49,423 nt of DNA from Nitrosomonadales bacterium. GTDB taxonomy: Bacteria; Pseudomonadota; Gammaproteobacteria; Burkholderiales; Gallionellaceae. Location: contig JACREC010000046.1 in NCBI GenBank assembly GCA_016218445.1, positions 1 through 49,423 of the forward strand, in the 5' to 3' direction. Positions 1-7,882 of this stretch are shown here, piece after piece. The notes beneath the pieces were generated by a model, which saw only the letters and a list, made by a program, of their open reading frames with translations, was not told where the DNA came from and made no database searches. The position numbers and the translations under genes are program-made. Position 1 is the first letter of the stretch. The number at the start of each line of letters is the position of its first letter.

Positions 1-2
1 AA

Positions 3-131
3 GGCTTCGCCACCACTGAGGCCATTATAATCATCGCCCGCAAGATACTTCGCATTGCCTTTGCAGTGTGGACTTCCAACAAACCTTTTGATCCGGGTAA
101 ACTCGGATTTCAGGCTTGCAAAAAACCATAG
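3..131 (+). CDS. IS110-family transposase, C-terminal fragment (partial)
   Basis: An open frame enters from the left edge and ends at TAG 129-131, giving 42 residues. The tail contains TTEAIIIIARKILRIAF followed by KPFDP. This resembles the end of IS110/IS116/IS902-type (DEDD) transposases, where a helical ARK-x-L-R-I-A-F segment follows the Transposase_20 domain. The start and the catalytic domains lie outside the window, so it cannot be told whether the element is intact. It lies only 13 bp from the stop of the convergent pgl gene. The call rests on a short stretch recognised by eye, so another transposase family is possible. Confidence 0.55.
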   Translation, partial: GFATTEAIIIIARKILRIAFAVWTSNKPFDPGKLGFQACKKP

Positions 132-144
132 GATCTACGCCAGC

Positions 145-861
145 TTAACCCCTCAAGAGCGCAGCTTCGATATAAACATCCACCCCGTTAGCCGGAGTAA
201 TGGCCGCAGCAGGTATAGCCACTCCATTGCGCCAATCCGTTACCGCCTGCTGTTTCCCCGCACCCGTTACCAGAAACATCACTTGACGTGCGGCACCCAA
301 GCGGTATGCGCTGAGCGAGACACGTTGCGGCGGTGGCTTGGGTGAGTTGAATACGGCAATGGCGGCTGGGGCATCCGGCGTATTACCCCAGTCGTGATCC
401 GGAAACAGGCTGGCGGTGTGTCCGTCTTCGCCCAGCCCCAGCAGCACTAGATCGAACAGTCCGATTCCTGCCACTATTCGCGCATAAGCGCGGGCAGCGG
501 CTTCAGCTCCTGTCTCTGCGGGAATGGGATGTATCTGGTTGGGCGGGATGGCGACATGATTCAGCCAGGCCTGAGCGGCCATCCGGCTGTTGCGCTCCGC
601 ATGGTCGGGCGGCAGGCAGCGCTCATCGCCGAAATACACATGCCATGCGTTCCAGTCCGTGTCGGCTTTGCGCAGCAATTCATATACCCGGCGCGGTGAT
701 GTGCCGCCAGCCAGCACGATATAAAACGCTCCGCGCTGGCTGATGGCCTGCTGTGCGGCGTGCAGTATCGCTTGCGCTGCCGCCTGTTCCAGTTCGGCGG
801 TGGTGTGATAACCGTGCCAGCGGCATTGTTGCGGCGGGTCGCTGTTTTTTAATAAAGGCAT
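145..861 (-). CDS. pgl: 6-phosphogluconolactonase
   Basis: Hydrolyses 6-phosphogluconolactone to 6-phosphogluconate, the second step of the oxidative pentose phosphate pathway, in the cytosol. The 238-aa protein has the NagB/DevB-type fold signatures: a phosphate-binding LAGGTSPRRVYELL near residue 50, YFGDERCLPPDH in the middle and LLGLGEDGHTASLFP after it. The ORF track begins at 927, but the family homology begins close to ATG 861; ATG 912 is an alternative. No strong Shine-Dalgarno sequence precedes either. It is divergent from gnd-zwf across about 93 bp, so the three pathway genes probably share a control region. Function is secure; the start is less so. Confidence 0.9.
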   Translation of the reverse strand: MPLLKNSDPPQQCRWHGYHTTAELEQAAAQAILHAAQQAISQRGAFYIVLAGGTSPRRVYELLRKADTDWNAWHVYFGDERCLPPDHAERNSRMAAQAWLNHVAIPPNQIHPIPAETGAEAAARAYARIVAGIGLFDLVLLGLGEDGHTASLFPDHDWGNTPDAPAAIAVFNSPKPPPQRVSLSAYRLGAARQVMFLVTGAGKQQAVTDWRNGVAIPAAAITPANGVDVYIEAALLRG

Positions 862-954
862 ATAATTCGCCAGGTAATTATGATGGCCATGATGCGATTC
901 TACGGCTGGCATGAATCGGTTGTGCAAGTTAATTATCTTTGCAGGGGAAATTCT

Positions 955-1875
955 ATGCGAATGGCGATGATAGGGCTGGGCAAAATGGGCGGCAACATGG
1001 TGCGCAGATTGCGCCGCGGCGGTGTCGAGGTGGTGGGTTACGACCGCGCGCCGGAGGTGGTTGCGCAGCTTGCCAAAGAGGAAGGCATGGTTGCCTCATC
1101 ATCGGTGGCCGACGCGGTGGCGAAATTGTCCAGCCCGCGCGTGGTATGGCTCATGCTGCCGAGCGGCGAGCCGACCGAGCAGCAGGTTCGCGCGCTGGTG
1201 CCGCTGCTGTCGAAAGGCGACATCATCGTGGACGGTGGCAACTCGAATTACCACGACAGCCAGCGGCGCGGCGCATGGCTGGCGGAGCAGGGCATCGGCT
1301 TCATGGATTCCGGCACCTCCGGCGGCATCTGGGGGCTGGAGAACGGTTATTGCCTGATGGTCGGTGCGACTGCCGAAGTGGCGCAGACGATGCGCCCCAT
1401 ACTACAGGCATTGGCTCCCGCTGCGGATCGCGGCTGGGCGCATGTGGGGCCGGTCGGCGCGGGACACTACACCAAGATGATCCACAACGGCATCGAGTAC
1501 GGCATGATGCAGTCCTTCGCCGAGGGGCTGGAATTGCTGCGCGGCAAGCAGGAATTTGCGCTCGACCTGGCGCAGATCACCGAACTGTGGCGGCACAGTT
1601 CGGTGGTGCGCAGCTGGCTGCTTGACCTCACCGCAGAAGCGCTGAAGCACGATCAGGAGTTGACGCAAATAGCCCCGTATGTGCCCGATTCCGGCGAAGG
1701 GCGCTGGACGGCGGTGGAGGCGGTGGATCAGGGTGTCGCCGCACCGGTGCTGACGCTGGCGTTGCAGATGCGCTTTACCAGCCAGGATGAAACCGGATAC
1801 GGCTACCGTCTGCTTTCCATGATGCGCAATGCCTTCGGCGGCCATGCGGTGAAACAGGCGGGCGGGAAAAAATGA
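955..1875 (+). CDS. gnd: 6-phosphogluconate dehydrogenase (decarboxylating, short form)
   Basis: Oxidatively decarboxylates 6-phosphogluconate to ribulose-5-phosphate. The N-terminal Rossmann motif MIGLGKMGGNMVRRL, the DGGNSNYHDS substrate loop and GPVGAGHYTKMIHNGIEYG (catalytic lysine region) are all visible. At 306 aa it belongs to the short class, which lacks the long C-terminal extension of E. coli Gnd; short forms are often NAD-preferring, but cofactor use is not shown here. ATG 955 is chosen over 880 because it follows AGGGGAAA and the family begins at the Rossmann strand. The stop overlaps the zwf start (ATGA), indicating translational coupling. Confidence 0.93.
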   Translation: MRMAMIGLGKMGGNMVRRLRRGGVEVVGYDRAPEVVAQLAKEEGMVASSSVADAVAKLSSPRVVWLMLPSGEPTEQQVRALVPLLSKGDIIVDGGNSNYHDSQRRGAWLAEQGIGFMDSGTSGGIWGLENGYCLMVGATAEVAQTMRPILQALAPAADRGWAHVGPVGAGHYTKMIHNGIEYGMMQSFAEGLELLRGKQEFALDLAQITELWRHSSVVRSWLLDLTAEALKHDQELTQIAPYVPDSGEGRWTAVEAVDQGVAAPVLTLALQMRFTSQDETGYGYRLLSMMRNAFGGHAVKQAGGKK

Positions 1876-3377
1876 AAACATTGGAGCCTTGTACGCTGGT
1901 GATATTCGGCGCGGGCGGCAATCTGAGCCGCCGCAAGCTGATCCCTGTCTTGTTTCGCCTGGAGATGGCAAAACGCCTGCCGGAGCAGATGGTGATATTG
2001 GGCTGCGATATCGCGCAGCGTCAGCGCGATGAATGGTTGAGCATTGTGTCGGAAATTTTGCGGCCGATCTATCCGCAGGGGATGGACGAAACCGTGCTGC
2101 AACGCTTTTGCGCCCGGCTGCATTATTTTGCCATCCCGCCCGGCGATGACGCAGCCTACTCGCGCTTGCAGCAGATGTTGGACGGGAATGCGGATTTTCC
2201 TCCAAACATAGTCTATGACATGGCGGTGCGTCCGGCAGACTATCCCGCCATCGTCGAAAAGCTGGGCAACGTGGGTTTGCTCAATCAGAAAAACGGCTGG
2301 CGCCGTGTGGTGATCGAAAAGCCTTTTGGCTACGATTTGTTGAGCGCGCAGACTCTGCAAGGAAGTTTGTACAAGCATCTGGACGAACCGCAGATTTACC
2401 GCATTGATCATTACCTCGGCAAAGGCACGGTGCAGAACGTGATGGTGTTTCGCTTCGCCAACCTGCTGCTGGAGCCGCTGTGGAACCACCATTACATCGA
2501 CCACGTGCAGATCACCCATTCCGAAACCTTGGGTATCGAAGGGCGCGCGGATTACTACGAAGGCGCCGGTGCGCTGCGCGACATGATCCAGAGCCATTTG
2601 CTGCAATTGCTGGCACTGGTGGCGATGGAGCCGCCGGTAACGATGTCCGCCGAGCACTTGCGCGACGAAAAAGTGAAAGTGCTGAGAGCGATACGCCCGA
2701 TCACGCAGAACTCGGTGCATGCCCACGCATTCCGCGGCCAGTACACCAGTGGCAGCATAGACGGCAAAACTGTGCCCGGATATCTGGAAGAACCCGGCGT
2801 GGCGGCGGATAGCACCACCGAAACTTATGCAGCATTGAAGCTGTTCATCGACAACTGGCGCTGGGCGGGCGTGCCGTTTTACCTGCGCACCGGCAAGCGC
2901 ATGGCGGAAAACAGCTCGGCAATCTGCATCCGTTTCAAGAGCCCGCCGCAGGATTTGCTGCGCCACACACGCCACGGCCCGCCGCAGCCGAACTGGATCA
3001 TGCTGGGCATCCAGCCCAACGATTGCCTGAAAATGGAAATGCAGGTCAAGGTGCCCGGGCTGGATCTGCATACCCGCGCCCTCAGCCTGGATGCCACGTA
3101 CCGCAAGGGCGACGACGAGGATTACGACGCTTATGAAGGCCTGCTGCTGGACGTAATTGAGGGTGACCATTCGCTGTTTTTGCGCATGGACGAAGTGGAA
3201 GCGGCATGGCGCGTGGTGGACCCGATCCTCAAGGTATGGGCGATGGAGCGCGACTTCATCAATACTTATCCGGCGGGCAGTTGGGGGCCGCGCGGCACCT
3301 ACCGGCTGTTCGACCGCGATGACCAGTTCTGGCGTCATTCGTTGAATCTGGATGGCGCCAATCTGGAGGCTTACTGA
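1872..3377 (+). CDS. zwf: Glucose-6-phosphate 1-dehydrogenase
   Basis: Oxidises glucose-6-phosphate to 6-phosphogluconolactone with NADP(+), the entry step of the oxidative pentose phosphate pathway. At 501 aa it is of standard family length. It has the nucleotide-binding IFGAGGNLSRRKLIP at the N terminus, EKPFGYDL near residue 150 and the active-site RIDHYLGK near residue 180. The residue after this lysine is Gly, where most homologues have Glu (RIDHYLGKE). The N-terminal motif is also slightly off the usual GASGDLxxRK. It is the second gene of the gnd-zwf pair and overlaps gnd by 4 bp. Hairpins follow the stop directly. Identity is certain. Confidence 0.95.
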   Translation: MKTLEPCTLVIFGAGGNLSRRKLIPVLFRLEMAKRLPEQMVILGCDIAQRQRDEWLSIVSEILRPIYPQGMDETVLQRFCARLHYFAIPPGDDAAYSRLQQMLDGNADFPPNIVYDMAVRPADYPAIVEKLGNVGLLNQKNGWRRVVIEKPFGYDLLSAQTLQGSLYKHLDEPQIYRIDHYLGKGTVQNVMVFRFANLLLEPLWNHHYIDHVQITHSETLGIEGRADYYEGAGALRDMIQSHLLQLLALVAMEPPVTMSAEHLRDEKVKVLRAIRPITQNSVHAHAFRGQYTSGSIDGKTVPGYLEEPGVAADSTTETYAALKLFIDNWRWAGVPFYLRTGKRMAENSSAICIRFKSPPQDLLRHTRHGPPQPNWIMLGIQPNDCLKMEMQVKVPGLDLHTRALSLDATYRKGDDEDYDAYEGLLLDVIEGDHSLFLRMDEVEAAWRVVDPILKVWAMERDFINTYPAGSWGPRGTYRLFDRDDQFWRHSLNLDGANLEAY

Positions 3378-3420
3378 TAACGGATGTCCGTTATTGTGAT
3401 TGGCAAGCGGTTATCTTGCC
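3377..3420 (+). terminator. Hairpins after zwf
   Basis: Two hairpins follow the zwf stop: ATAACGG-ATGT-CCGTTAT (3377-3394) and GGCAAG-N7-CTTGCC (about 3402-3420). Neither is followed by a clear T-run, so this is a possible weak or Rho-assisted end of the gnd-zwf transcript. From here to 3563 nothing else is recognisable. Confidence 0.35.
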
Positions 3421-3563
3421 GGTGAGACTCAACGTTGGCTTGCGACCCTTAAGAGACGGTCGCGATCTAATTTAATTCAATTACCAAGTTGACCGCCGAG
3501 CAGTGGTTATAGTCATCCCGAAAGCGGTTGCTGGAATTTTACGTTTTGGAAATAGCTGAATTG

Positions 3564-3959
3564 TCAGGCAGCCATGAAGCCCGGCAATTTGGATGCCTTC
3601 CCATCGAAGGTCGCAGTCGCCCGACACCCCATCCGTCGATTTTTTGCGCCAATCAGGCAATCGGCAAAATCGGCAGCTGACTCCTTCCAGATGAAAAGAG
3701 CTTCCTCGATCGAGGGCTCGTCCTCAAATTGGATATCGGTCGAATTTAGCAAGCCGGAAATGGCTTCGATGATCTGATTTTTTGGCACGACATACCGGCT
3801 GCGCAGCACCCATTCCGTTTCCATGAGAACCAGCTGACTGACGAAAACGCGGCGCCCTGCCGCAACTTCACGCCTGATCAGTTTGCGTGCCTTCTCAAAC
3901 TGAATCTCGTCATCCCGAACCAGGAAACGAACAAGAACATTGGTGTCGATTCCAAGCAT
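3564..3959 (-). CDS. vapC: PIN-domain toxin, VapC type
   Basis: Predicted Mg-dependent endoribonuclease toxin of 131 aa. The PIN signature MLGIDTNVLVRFLVRDD at the start supplies the first acidic residue, and a conserved Glu lies in ETEWVLRS near residue 48. An Ala-Asp-Phe-Ala-Asp motif (AADFADCLIG, near residue 96) gives further acidic positions. Its ATG shares one base with the TGA of the upstream antitoxin gene (TGATG), the typical translational coupling of these pairs. RNA target unknown. High confidence for family and pair. Confidence 0.9.
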   Translation of the reverse strand: MLGIDTNVLVRFLVRDDEIQFEKARKLIRREVAAGRRVFVSQLVLMETEWVLRSRYVVPKNQIIEAISGLLNSTDIQFEDEPSIEEALFIWKESAADFADCLIGAKNRRMGCRATATFDGKASKLPGFMAA

Positions 3960-4177
3960 CAGCGCGACAACTGTTCAACAGGAACAGACTTCCTTCCCTT
4001 CTTGCGCAGCGTGCCGGCCAACTCAGTAATGCTCTTGTTTTTAAGGCGCATGACGACCGTTGCATCGGGCATCAACGTAAATGTCATCCGGTCCCCGGAC
4101 TTCATGCCAAGACTATCCCGAATTTCCTTGGGTATTGTCGTTTGGCCCTTGCTGGTAAGTGTGGCATCGGTTGGCAT
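3959..4177 (-). CDS. vapB: AbrB/MazE-fold antitoxin, VapB type
   Basis: A 72-aa swapped-hairpin AbrB-type DNA-binding protein: TSKGQTTIPKEIRDSLGMKSGDRM is the classic SpoVT/AbrB signature at residues 9-31. The C-terminal 25 residues, rich in Lys and Arg, would bind and neutralise the PIN toxin encoded immediately downstream. Such antitoxins usually repress their own promoter. AAAGGAG precedes the ATG with good spacing, and a strong sigma70-like promoter lies upstream. Confidence 0.9.
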   Translation of the reverse strand: MPTDATLTSKGQTTIPKEIRDSLGMKSGDRMTFTLMPDATVVMRLKNKSITELAGTLRKKGRKSVPVEQLSR

Positions 4178-4206
4178 TGCAATCTCCTTTATTACTTACA
4201 TTGTTA

Positions 4207-4235
4207 ATTATAGTATGGATTCTGGTGGTAGGCAA
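4207..4235 (-). promoter_or_regulatory. Promoter of the vapBC-type pair
   Basis: On the minus strand, TTGCCT (4230-4235) and a perfect TATAAT (4207-4212) are separated by 17 bp, about 30 bp upstream of the antitoxin start. AT-rich near-repeats (TAATTAACA, TAAGTAATAA) between the -10 box and the RBS are candidates for an autorepression operator. Confidence 0.7.
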
Positions 4236-4287
4236 TCAGGAGGAACATATGCTTGACGGACAAGATGGTGTCTATCACTCGACATAC

Positions 4288-6264
4288 TCAAATCACCCGG
4301 TCATTGCCGCCATCCACCGGAAGCCATGCTCCTGTGGTCTTGGCAAATAGTGGTCCGCACATCTCCGCCGCCAGTTCTGCCACATCCTTGCTGGTCACTT
4401 CGGTCTTGAGTACATTGTTTTTCTTGTACTCGTCCACCGTCAGGCCATAGTGCTTGGCGCGCGCGGCCAGCACCTCCGGCGTCCACAGGCCGGTGTCGAA
4501 CACGGCATTAGGATGCAGCGAATTGATGCGGATGTTGTCGCTGCCCCATTCCAGCGCCGCGACGCGCGCCAGCTGGTTGAGCGCAGCCTTGGAGGCCGAA
4601 TAGGCGGCGGCGCCGGGGCCGGGTGCAGGGACATTCTTCGAGCCGATCACCACCACACGCCCGCCGCGCGGCGCGAGCTTGAGGAAGGGATGGCACTCGC
4701 GCATCAGCATCAGGTTGGCGTCGAGGTTGATGCGCATCACCTTCTGCCATTCTTCGGTCTTGAGCGATTCGATACGGCAGCCGCCGGGGAAGATGCCGGC
4801 GTTCAGCACCAGCATATCCAGGCCGCCGAAAGCTTCCTCTGTTTGCACCAGCGCCTGCGTGAATTGCGCCGCCGAGGTGAGGTCGCATTGCAGCCCGAGG
4901 AAATTCGCGCCTGTTTTCATGGCGGTGACTGAAGCATCCACATCCAGCGCAACCACCGCCGCACCGCGCGCCAGCAGCGCTTCGACGCAGGCCTTGCCGA
5001 TGCCGGAGGCTGCACCGGTGACCAGTGCCACTTCGCCGCTGAACGGCAACGGCTTGCCGCCCTTGCGCAATTTAGCCTGTTCCAGGTCCCAGTACTCGAC
5101 ATCAAAAATATCCCTGGCGGGCAGCGCGCGGTAGCCACCCAAGGCGGTGGCGCGCAGGATGATGTCCATGGTGTGGGCGTAAATGTCGGCGACGATACTT
5201 GCTTCCTGTGCGCTCCTGCCCACCGCGCACAGTCCCAACTCACTATCAAGCACCACGCGCGGAGCCGCATCCAGCATGGTCTTGCGCTCTTTCGCCTGCG
5301 GCTCGTGGGCCGCAAAATATTTTTTGTAGCTCTCTACATATCCCGCCACATCGCGCCCCAGCATCGGCAGGCGCTTGGTGCGGATCACGTGGTCGGGCGT
5401 GGCCGGGCCTTGCTGTGCAATCGTGGAAATATCCGCGCGGCGCACGAAGGACAGGCTTTTGTCGTCCGCGTGGCGCGCAACAATCACTGGAAAACCCGCC
5501 GCTTTGGAAATGTCGGCGCGCAGCCTGGCCTGTACACTTGCCAGCTCCATACCATGTGCAGCAGCCACGGCGGATGGCGCGACATTCCATGCCTTGCGCT
5601 GCTTGAGATATTCCTCAGCGCGATTGACCAGAGCGATCATCCGCTCATAGGATTCCTTCGCGTTCTGTCCAAACGAGAAGATGCCGTGGTTCAGCAGCAC
5701 TATGCCGATGGTATGGACTCCGGCTTCGGCGGCAAAGCGCTCCGCGCAAAGCCTGGCGAGATCGAATCCCGGCATGACGTAGGGAATGACCACCACCGTG
5801 TCAGCGTAAATCTCGCGTATCCTCGCCTCGCCATCCGCCGTGTTGGTGATGGCAACGATGGCATCGGCGTGGGTATGATCCACGTAGGGGTAGGGCAGGA
5901 TGGCGTGCAGGATCGCTTCCACCGAAGGAACCGGCGCAGCGGCGCGGGTCTGGTGCGTGACCAGTTGATTGACCATCTCCGGATCGGGCAGCGCAGGCAG
6001 CTTCACCAGTTTCTTCAGGTGCTCCAAACGCACCGGAGCAAAGCCAGCGGCAGCGATGGTCTCCAGGTCCCAGCCGCTGCCCTTGACGTAGAGCACCTGC
6101 TCTTCTTCGCCCAGGATATTCTTCTCGGTGATCTTCACGGAAGTGTTGCCGCCGCCATGCAGCACCAGGGATTTGTCCTGTCCGAGCAGGCGCGAGGTAT
6201 AAACGCGCCGTTCGAGTTCGCTGTTGCAGTTTGCCGCTTCGTCATTATTCCATAAACTATGCAT
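4288..6264 (-). CDS. Bifunctional class II aldolase / short-chain dehydrogenase
   Basis: A 658-aa fusion. Residues about 1-380 are a class II aldolase/adducin domain with metal-ligand histidines in VDHTHADAIVAITN and LLNHGIFSFG. Residues about 410-658 are a short-chain dehydrogenase with ALVTGAASGIGKA for NAD(P) binding, LVLNAGIF, and the catalytic YSASKAALNQ. The architecture matches the rhamnulose-1-phosphate aldolase/alcohol dehydrogenase-like family. No rhamnose genes are nearby, so the substrate is unknown. ATG 6264 with AAGGAAG upstream is preferred over the track start at 6318, which falls in a repeat. It is followed by the vapBC pair and preceded by a MITE-like palindrome. Confidence 0.85.
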   Translation of the reverse strand: MHSLWNNDEAANCNSELERRVYTSRLLGQDKSLVLHGGGNTSVKITEKNILGEEEQVLYVKGSGWDLETIAAAGFAPVRLEHLKKLVKLPALPDPEMVNQLVTHQTRAAAPVPSVEAILHAILPYPYVDHTHADAIVAITNTADGEARIREIYADTVVVIPYVMPGFDLARLCAERFAAEAGVHTIGIVLLNHGIFSFGQNAKESYERMIALVNRAEEYLKQRKAWNVAPSAVAAAHGMELASVQARLRADISKAAGFPVIVARHADDKSLSFVRRADISTIAQQGPATPDHVIRTKRLPMLGRDVAGYVESYKKYFAAHEPQAKERKTMLDAAPRVVLDSELGLCAVGRSAQEASIVADIYAHTMDIILRATALGGYRALPARDIFDVEYWDLEQAKLRKGGKPLPFSGEVALVTGAASGIGKACVEALLARGAAVVALDVDASVTAMKTGANFLGLQCDLTSAAQFTQALVQTEEAFGGLDMLVLNAGIFPGGCRIESLKTEEWQKVMRINLDANLMLMRECHPFLKLAPRGGRVVVIGSKNVPAPGPGAAAYSASKAALNQLARVAALEWGSDNIRINSLHPNAVFDTGLWTPEVLAARAKHYGLTVDEYKKNNVLKTEVTSKDVAELAAEMCGPLFAKTTGAWLPVDGGNDRVI

Positions 6265-6290
6265 ATTCTTCCTTGCTCCTGATTCGCAAT

Positions 6291-6433
6291 TGGGAATCCC
6301 TAGAAATCCACATTTCATCCCAACTGCTGCGTTGCGAAAAAAATTTCTTGCTTACATATACCTCATATGTGGCGCGGCGAAATTTTTTCCGCGCCTTGCA
6401 TTTGGGCGAACTCTGAATTTCTAGAGGTTCCCA
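6291..6433. repeat. 143-bp MITE-like imperfect palindrome
   Basis: The two ends are inverted repeats: TGGGAATCCCTAGAAAT at the left and the complement TGGGAACCTCTAGAAAT at the right. The symmetry extends inward (GCGAAAAAAATTT against GGAAAAAATTTCG) to a central ACATAT-ACCTC-ATATGT. The whole gap between glgA and the aldolase gene is this element, so it forms a long hairpin in any read-through transcript. No coding capacity. A non-autonomous mobile element is the best explanation. Confidence 0.7.
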
Positions 6434-6437
6434 TTTA

Positions 6438-7880
6438 TCACTGCATCAGCCGTGCATAAATATCGCGATAGGCCGCTGCGCTTTTATCCCAACTGAAATC
6501 TCTGGCCATGCCATTCCGTTGCAATGTCCGCCAGGTTTTTTTATTGCGGTAAGCCACCACGGCGCGGCGCGCGGCGGACAGCAGGCTGGATGCACCCATG
6601 CTGTCAAACACAAAGCCGGTGGCATCGCCCCGCTTCAGCGAAGCTGCGCTGCAATCCACCACCGTGTCTATCAGGCCGCCGGTAGCGTGCACCACCGGCG
6701 GTGTGCCGTAACGCTGGCTGTACATCTGGTTGAGGCCGCACGGCTCGAAGCGCGATGGCATCAGAAAGATATCCGCACCTGCCTCGATCAGGTGCGATAA
6801 CCCCTCGTCGAAACCCACATAAGCGCCGACCTGGCCGGAATAACGGTGCGAAAGCCCCAGCGCCGTTCGCTGCATACCCGCATCACCGCTGCCCAGCAGC
6901 ACCAGTTGCGCCGGCAAGGCCACCAGTTGCGGTGTGATTTTGAGCACCAGATCCAATCCCTTCTGGCGGGTAAACCGGCTCACCAATCCAAACAAGGGCA
7001 CCTTGGGGTCAACGTGCAATCCCATACGCTTTTGCAACTCGCGCTTGTTGGCAGATTTCCCGCTCAAATCCGTAGCGTCATAAGCCTGAACAAGATTGGG
7101 GTCGGCAGCAGGATTCCAATCCTCGGTATCAATGCCGTTCAGGATGCCGTTCAGGACCTTGCGCCGGTGGGCAAGCAAGCCCTGCATGCCGAATCCCAGC
7201 ACATCGGTCTGGATTTCTTCGGCATAAGACGGACTCACCGTGGTGATGTGGTCGGCGTAATACAATCCCGCCTTCAAAAAAGACAGTTTGCCGTGAAATT
7301 CCACGCCATCCGGTTGGAAACATTCCGCTGGCAGGCCCAGTTCCGCAGCCGTCTGCGGCGGAAATATGCCCTGAAACGCGAGATTGTGCACGGCCATCAC
7401 ACACGGTGCGGCGCCCGGCGCAAAATGCAGGTAGGCCGGAGCCAGCCCGGTTTGCCAGTCGTTGCAATGCACCACATCAGGCTTCCACTCCAGCGGTGAA
7501 TCCGTGCTGCCCAACACGGCGGCGATTTTTGACAGCAGCCCGAAGCGCTGCGCATTATCCGGCCAGTCGCCGCCGTGCTCGTCCTGATAAGCTCCCCCGC
7601 CACGCTGATACAGCTCGGGGCATTCGACCACCCAGAGCGGCACGCCATCCGGCAAGGCGCCGGACAGCAGGCGCGCCGGGGGAAAGCCGGGCAAGGCGGG
7701 GAAATCGGCGGCAGTTTGCGGGGATGGCAACGCCTTCAACACTTGCGGATAGCCCGGCAGCAGCACACGCACGTCCACGCCCATGCTATGCAGCGCGGCC
7801 GGAAGCGCTGCACTGACATCGGCCAAGCCGCCGGTCTTGATCAGCGGCGCGACTTCAGAAGTGGCAAACAATACCCGCAT
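6438..7880 (-). CDS. glgA: Glycogen synthase (ADP-glucose type)
   Basis: Transfers glucose from ADP-glucose to the growing alpha-1,4-glucan. A 480-aa GT5 enzyme: the N-terminal KTGGLADV donor-binding loop (residues about 15-22), CNDWQTGLAPAYLHF, and the C-terminal SRFEPCGLNQMYSQRYGTPP with the acceptor and phosphate-binding residues. ATG 7880, two bases after the glgP stop, matches the family start MRVLFATSE and is preferred over 7892. It is cotranscribed with glgP, so synthesis and breakdown of glycogen share one message. The gene ends 5 bp before a MITE-like palindrome. Confidence 0.93.
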   Translation of the reverse strand: MRVLFATSEVAPLIKTGGLADVSAALPAALHSMGVDVRVLLPGYPQVLKALPSPQTAADFPALPGFPPARLLSGALPDGVPLWVVECPELYQRGGGAYQDEHGGDWPDNAQRFGLLSKIAAVLGSTDSPLEWKPDVVHCNDWQTGLAPAYLHFAPGAAPCVMAVHNLAFQGIFPPQTAAELGLPAECFQPDGVEFHGKLSFLKAGLYYADHITTVSPSYAEEIQTDVLGFGMQGLLAHRRKVLNGILNGIDTEDWNPAADPNLVQAYDATDLSGKSANKRELQKRMGLHVDPKVPLFGLVSRFTRQKGLDLVLKITPQLVALPAQLVLLGSGDAGMQRTALGLSHRYSGQVGAYVGFDEGLSHLIEAGADIFLMPSRFEPCGLNQMYSQRYGTPPVVHATGGLIDTVVDCSAASLKRGDATGFVFDSMGASSLLSAARRAVVAYRNKKTWRTLQRNGMARDFSWDKSAAAYRDIYARLMQ

Positions 7881-7882
7881 TG

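Noticed and set aside
55-345. 96-aa plus-strand ORF at the left edge
   Set aside because: Mostly antisense to the end of pgl; the real coding signal there is the transposase tail in another frame (3-131).
1803-3338. 511-aa minus-strand ORF
   Set aside because: It is the shadow of zwf on the opposite strand, with low-complexity His/Gln/Arg-rich translation and no family motif.
4249-4350. Short plus-strand ORF behind a perfect AGGAGG
   Set aside because: It overlaps the 3' end of the aldolase gene antisense, encodes only about 33 residues with no motif, and has no promoter. The RBS match is probably chance.
5173-6255. 360-aa plus-strand ORF
   Set aside because: Antisense shadow of the aldolase/dehydrogenase gene, whose motifs are unambiguous.
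4288-6264. Dedicated rhamnose-pathway enzyme
   Set aside because: The domain architecture fits the rhamnulose-1-phosphate aldolase/dehydrogenase family, but no rhamnose isomerase, kinase or transporter is nearby, so no substrate is assigned.
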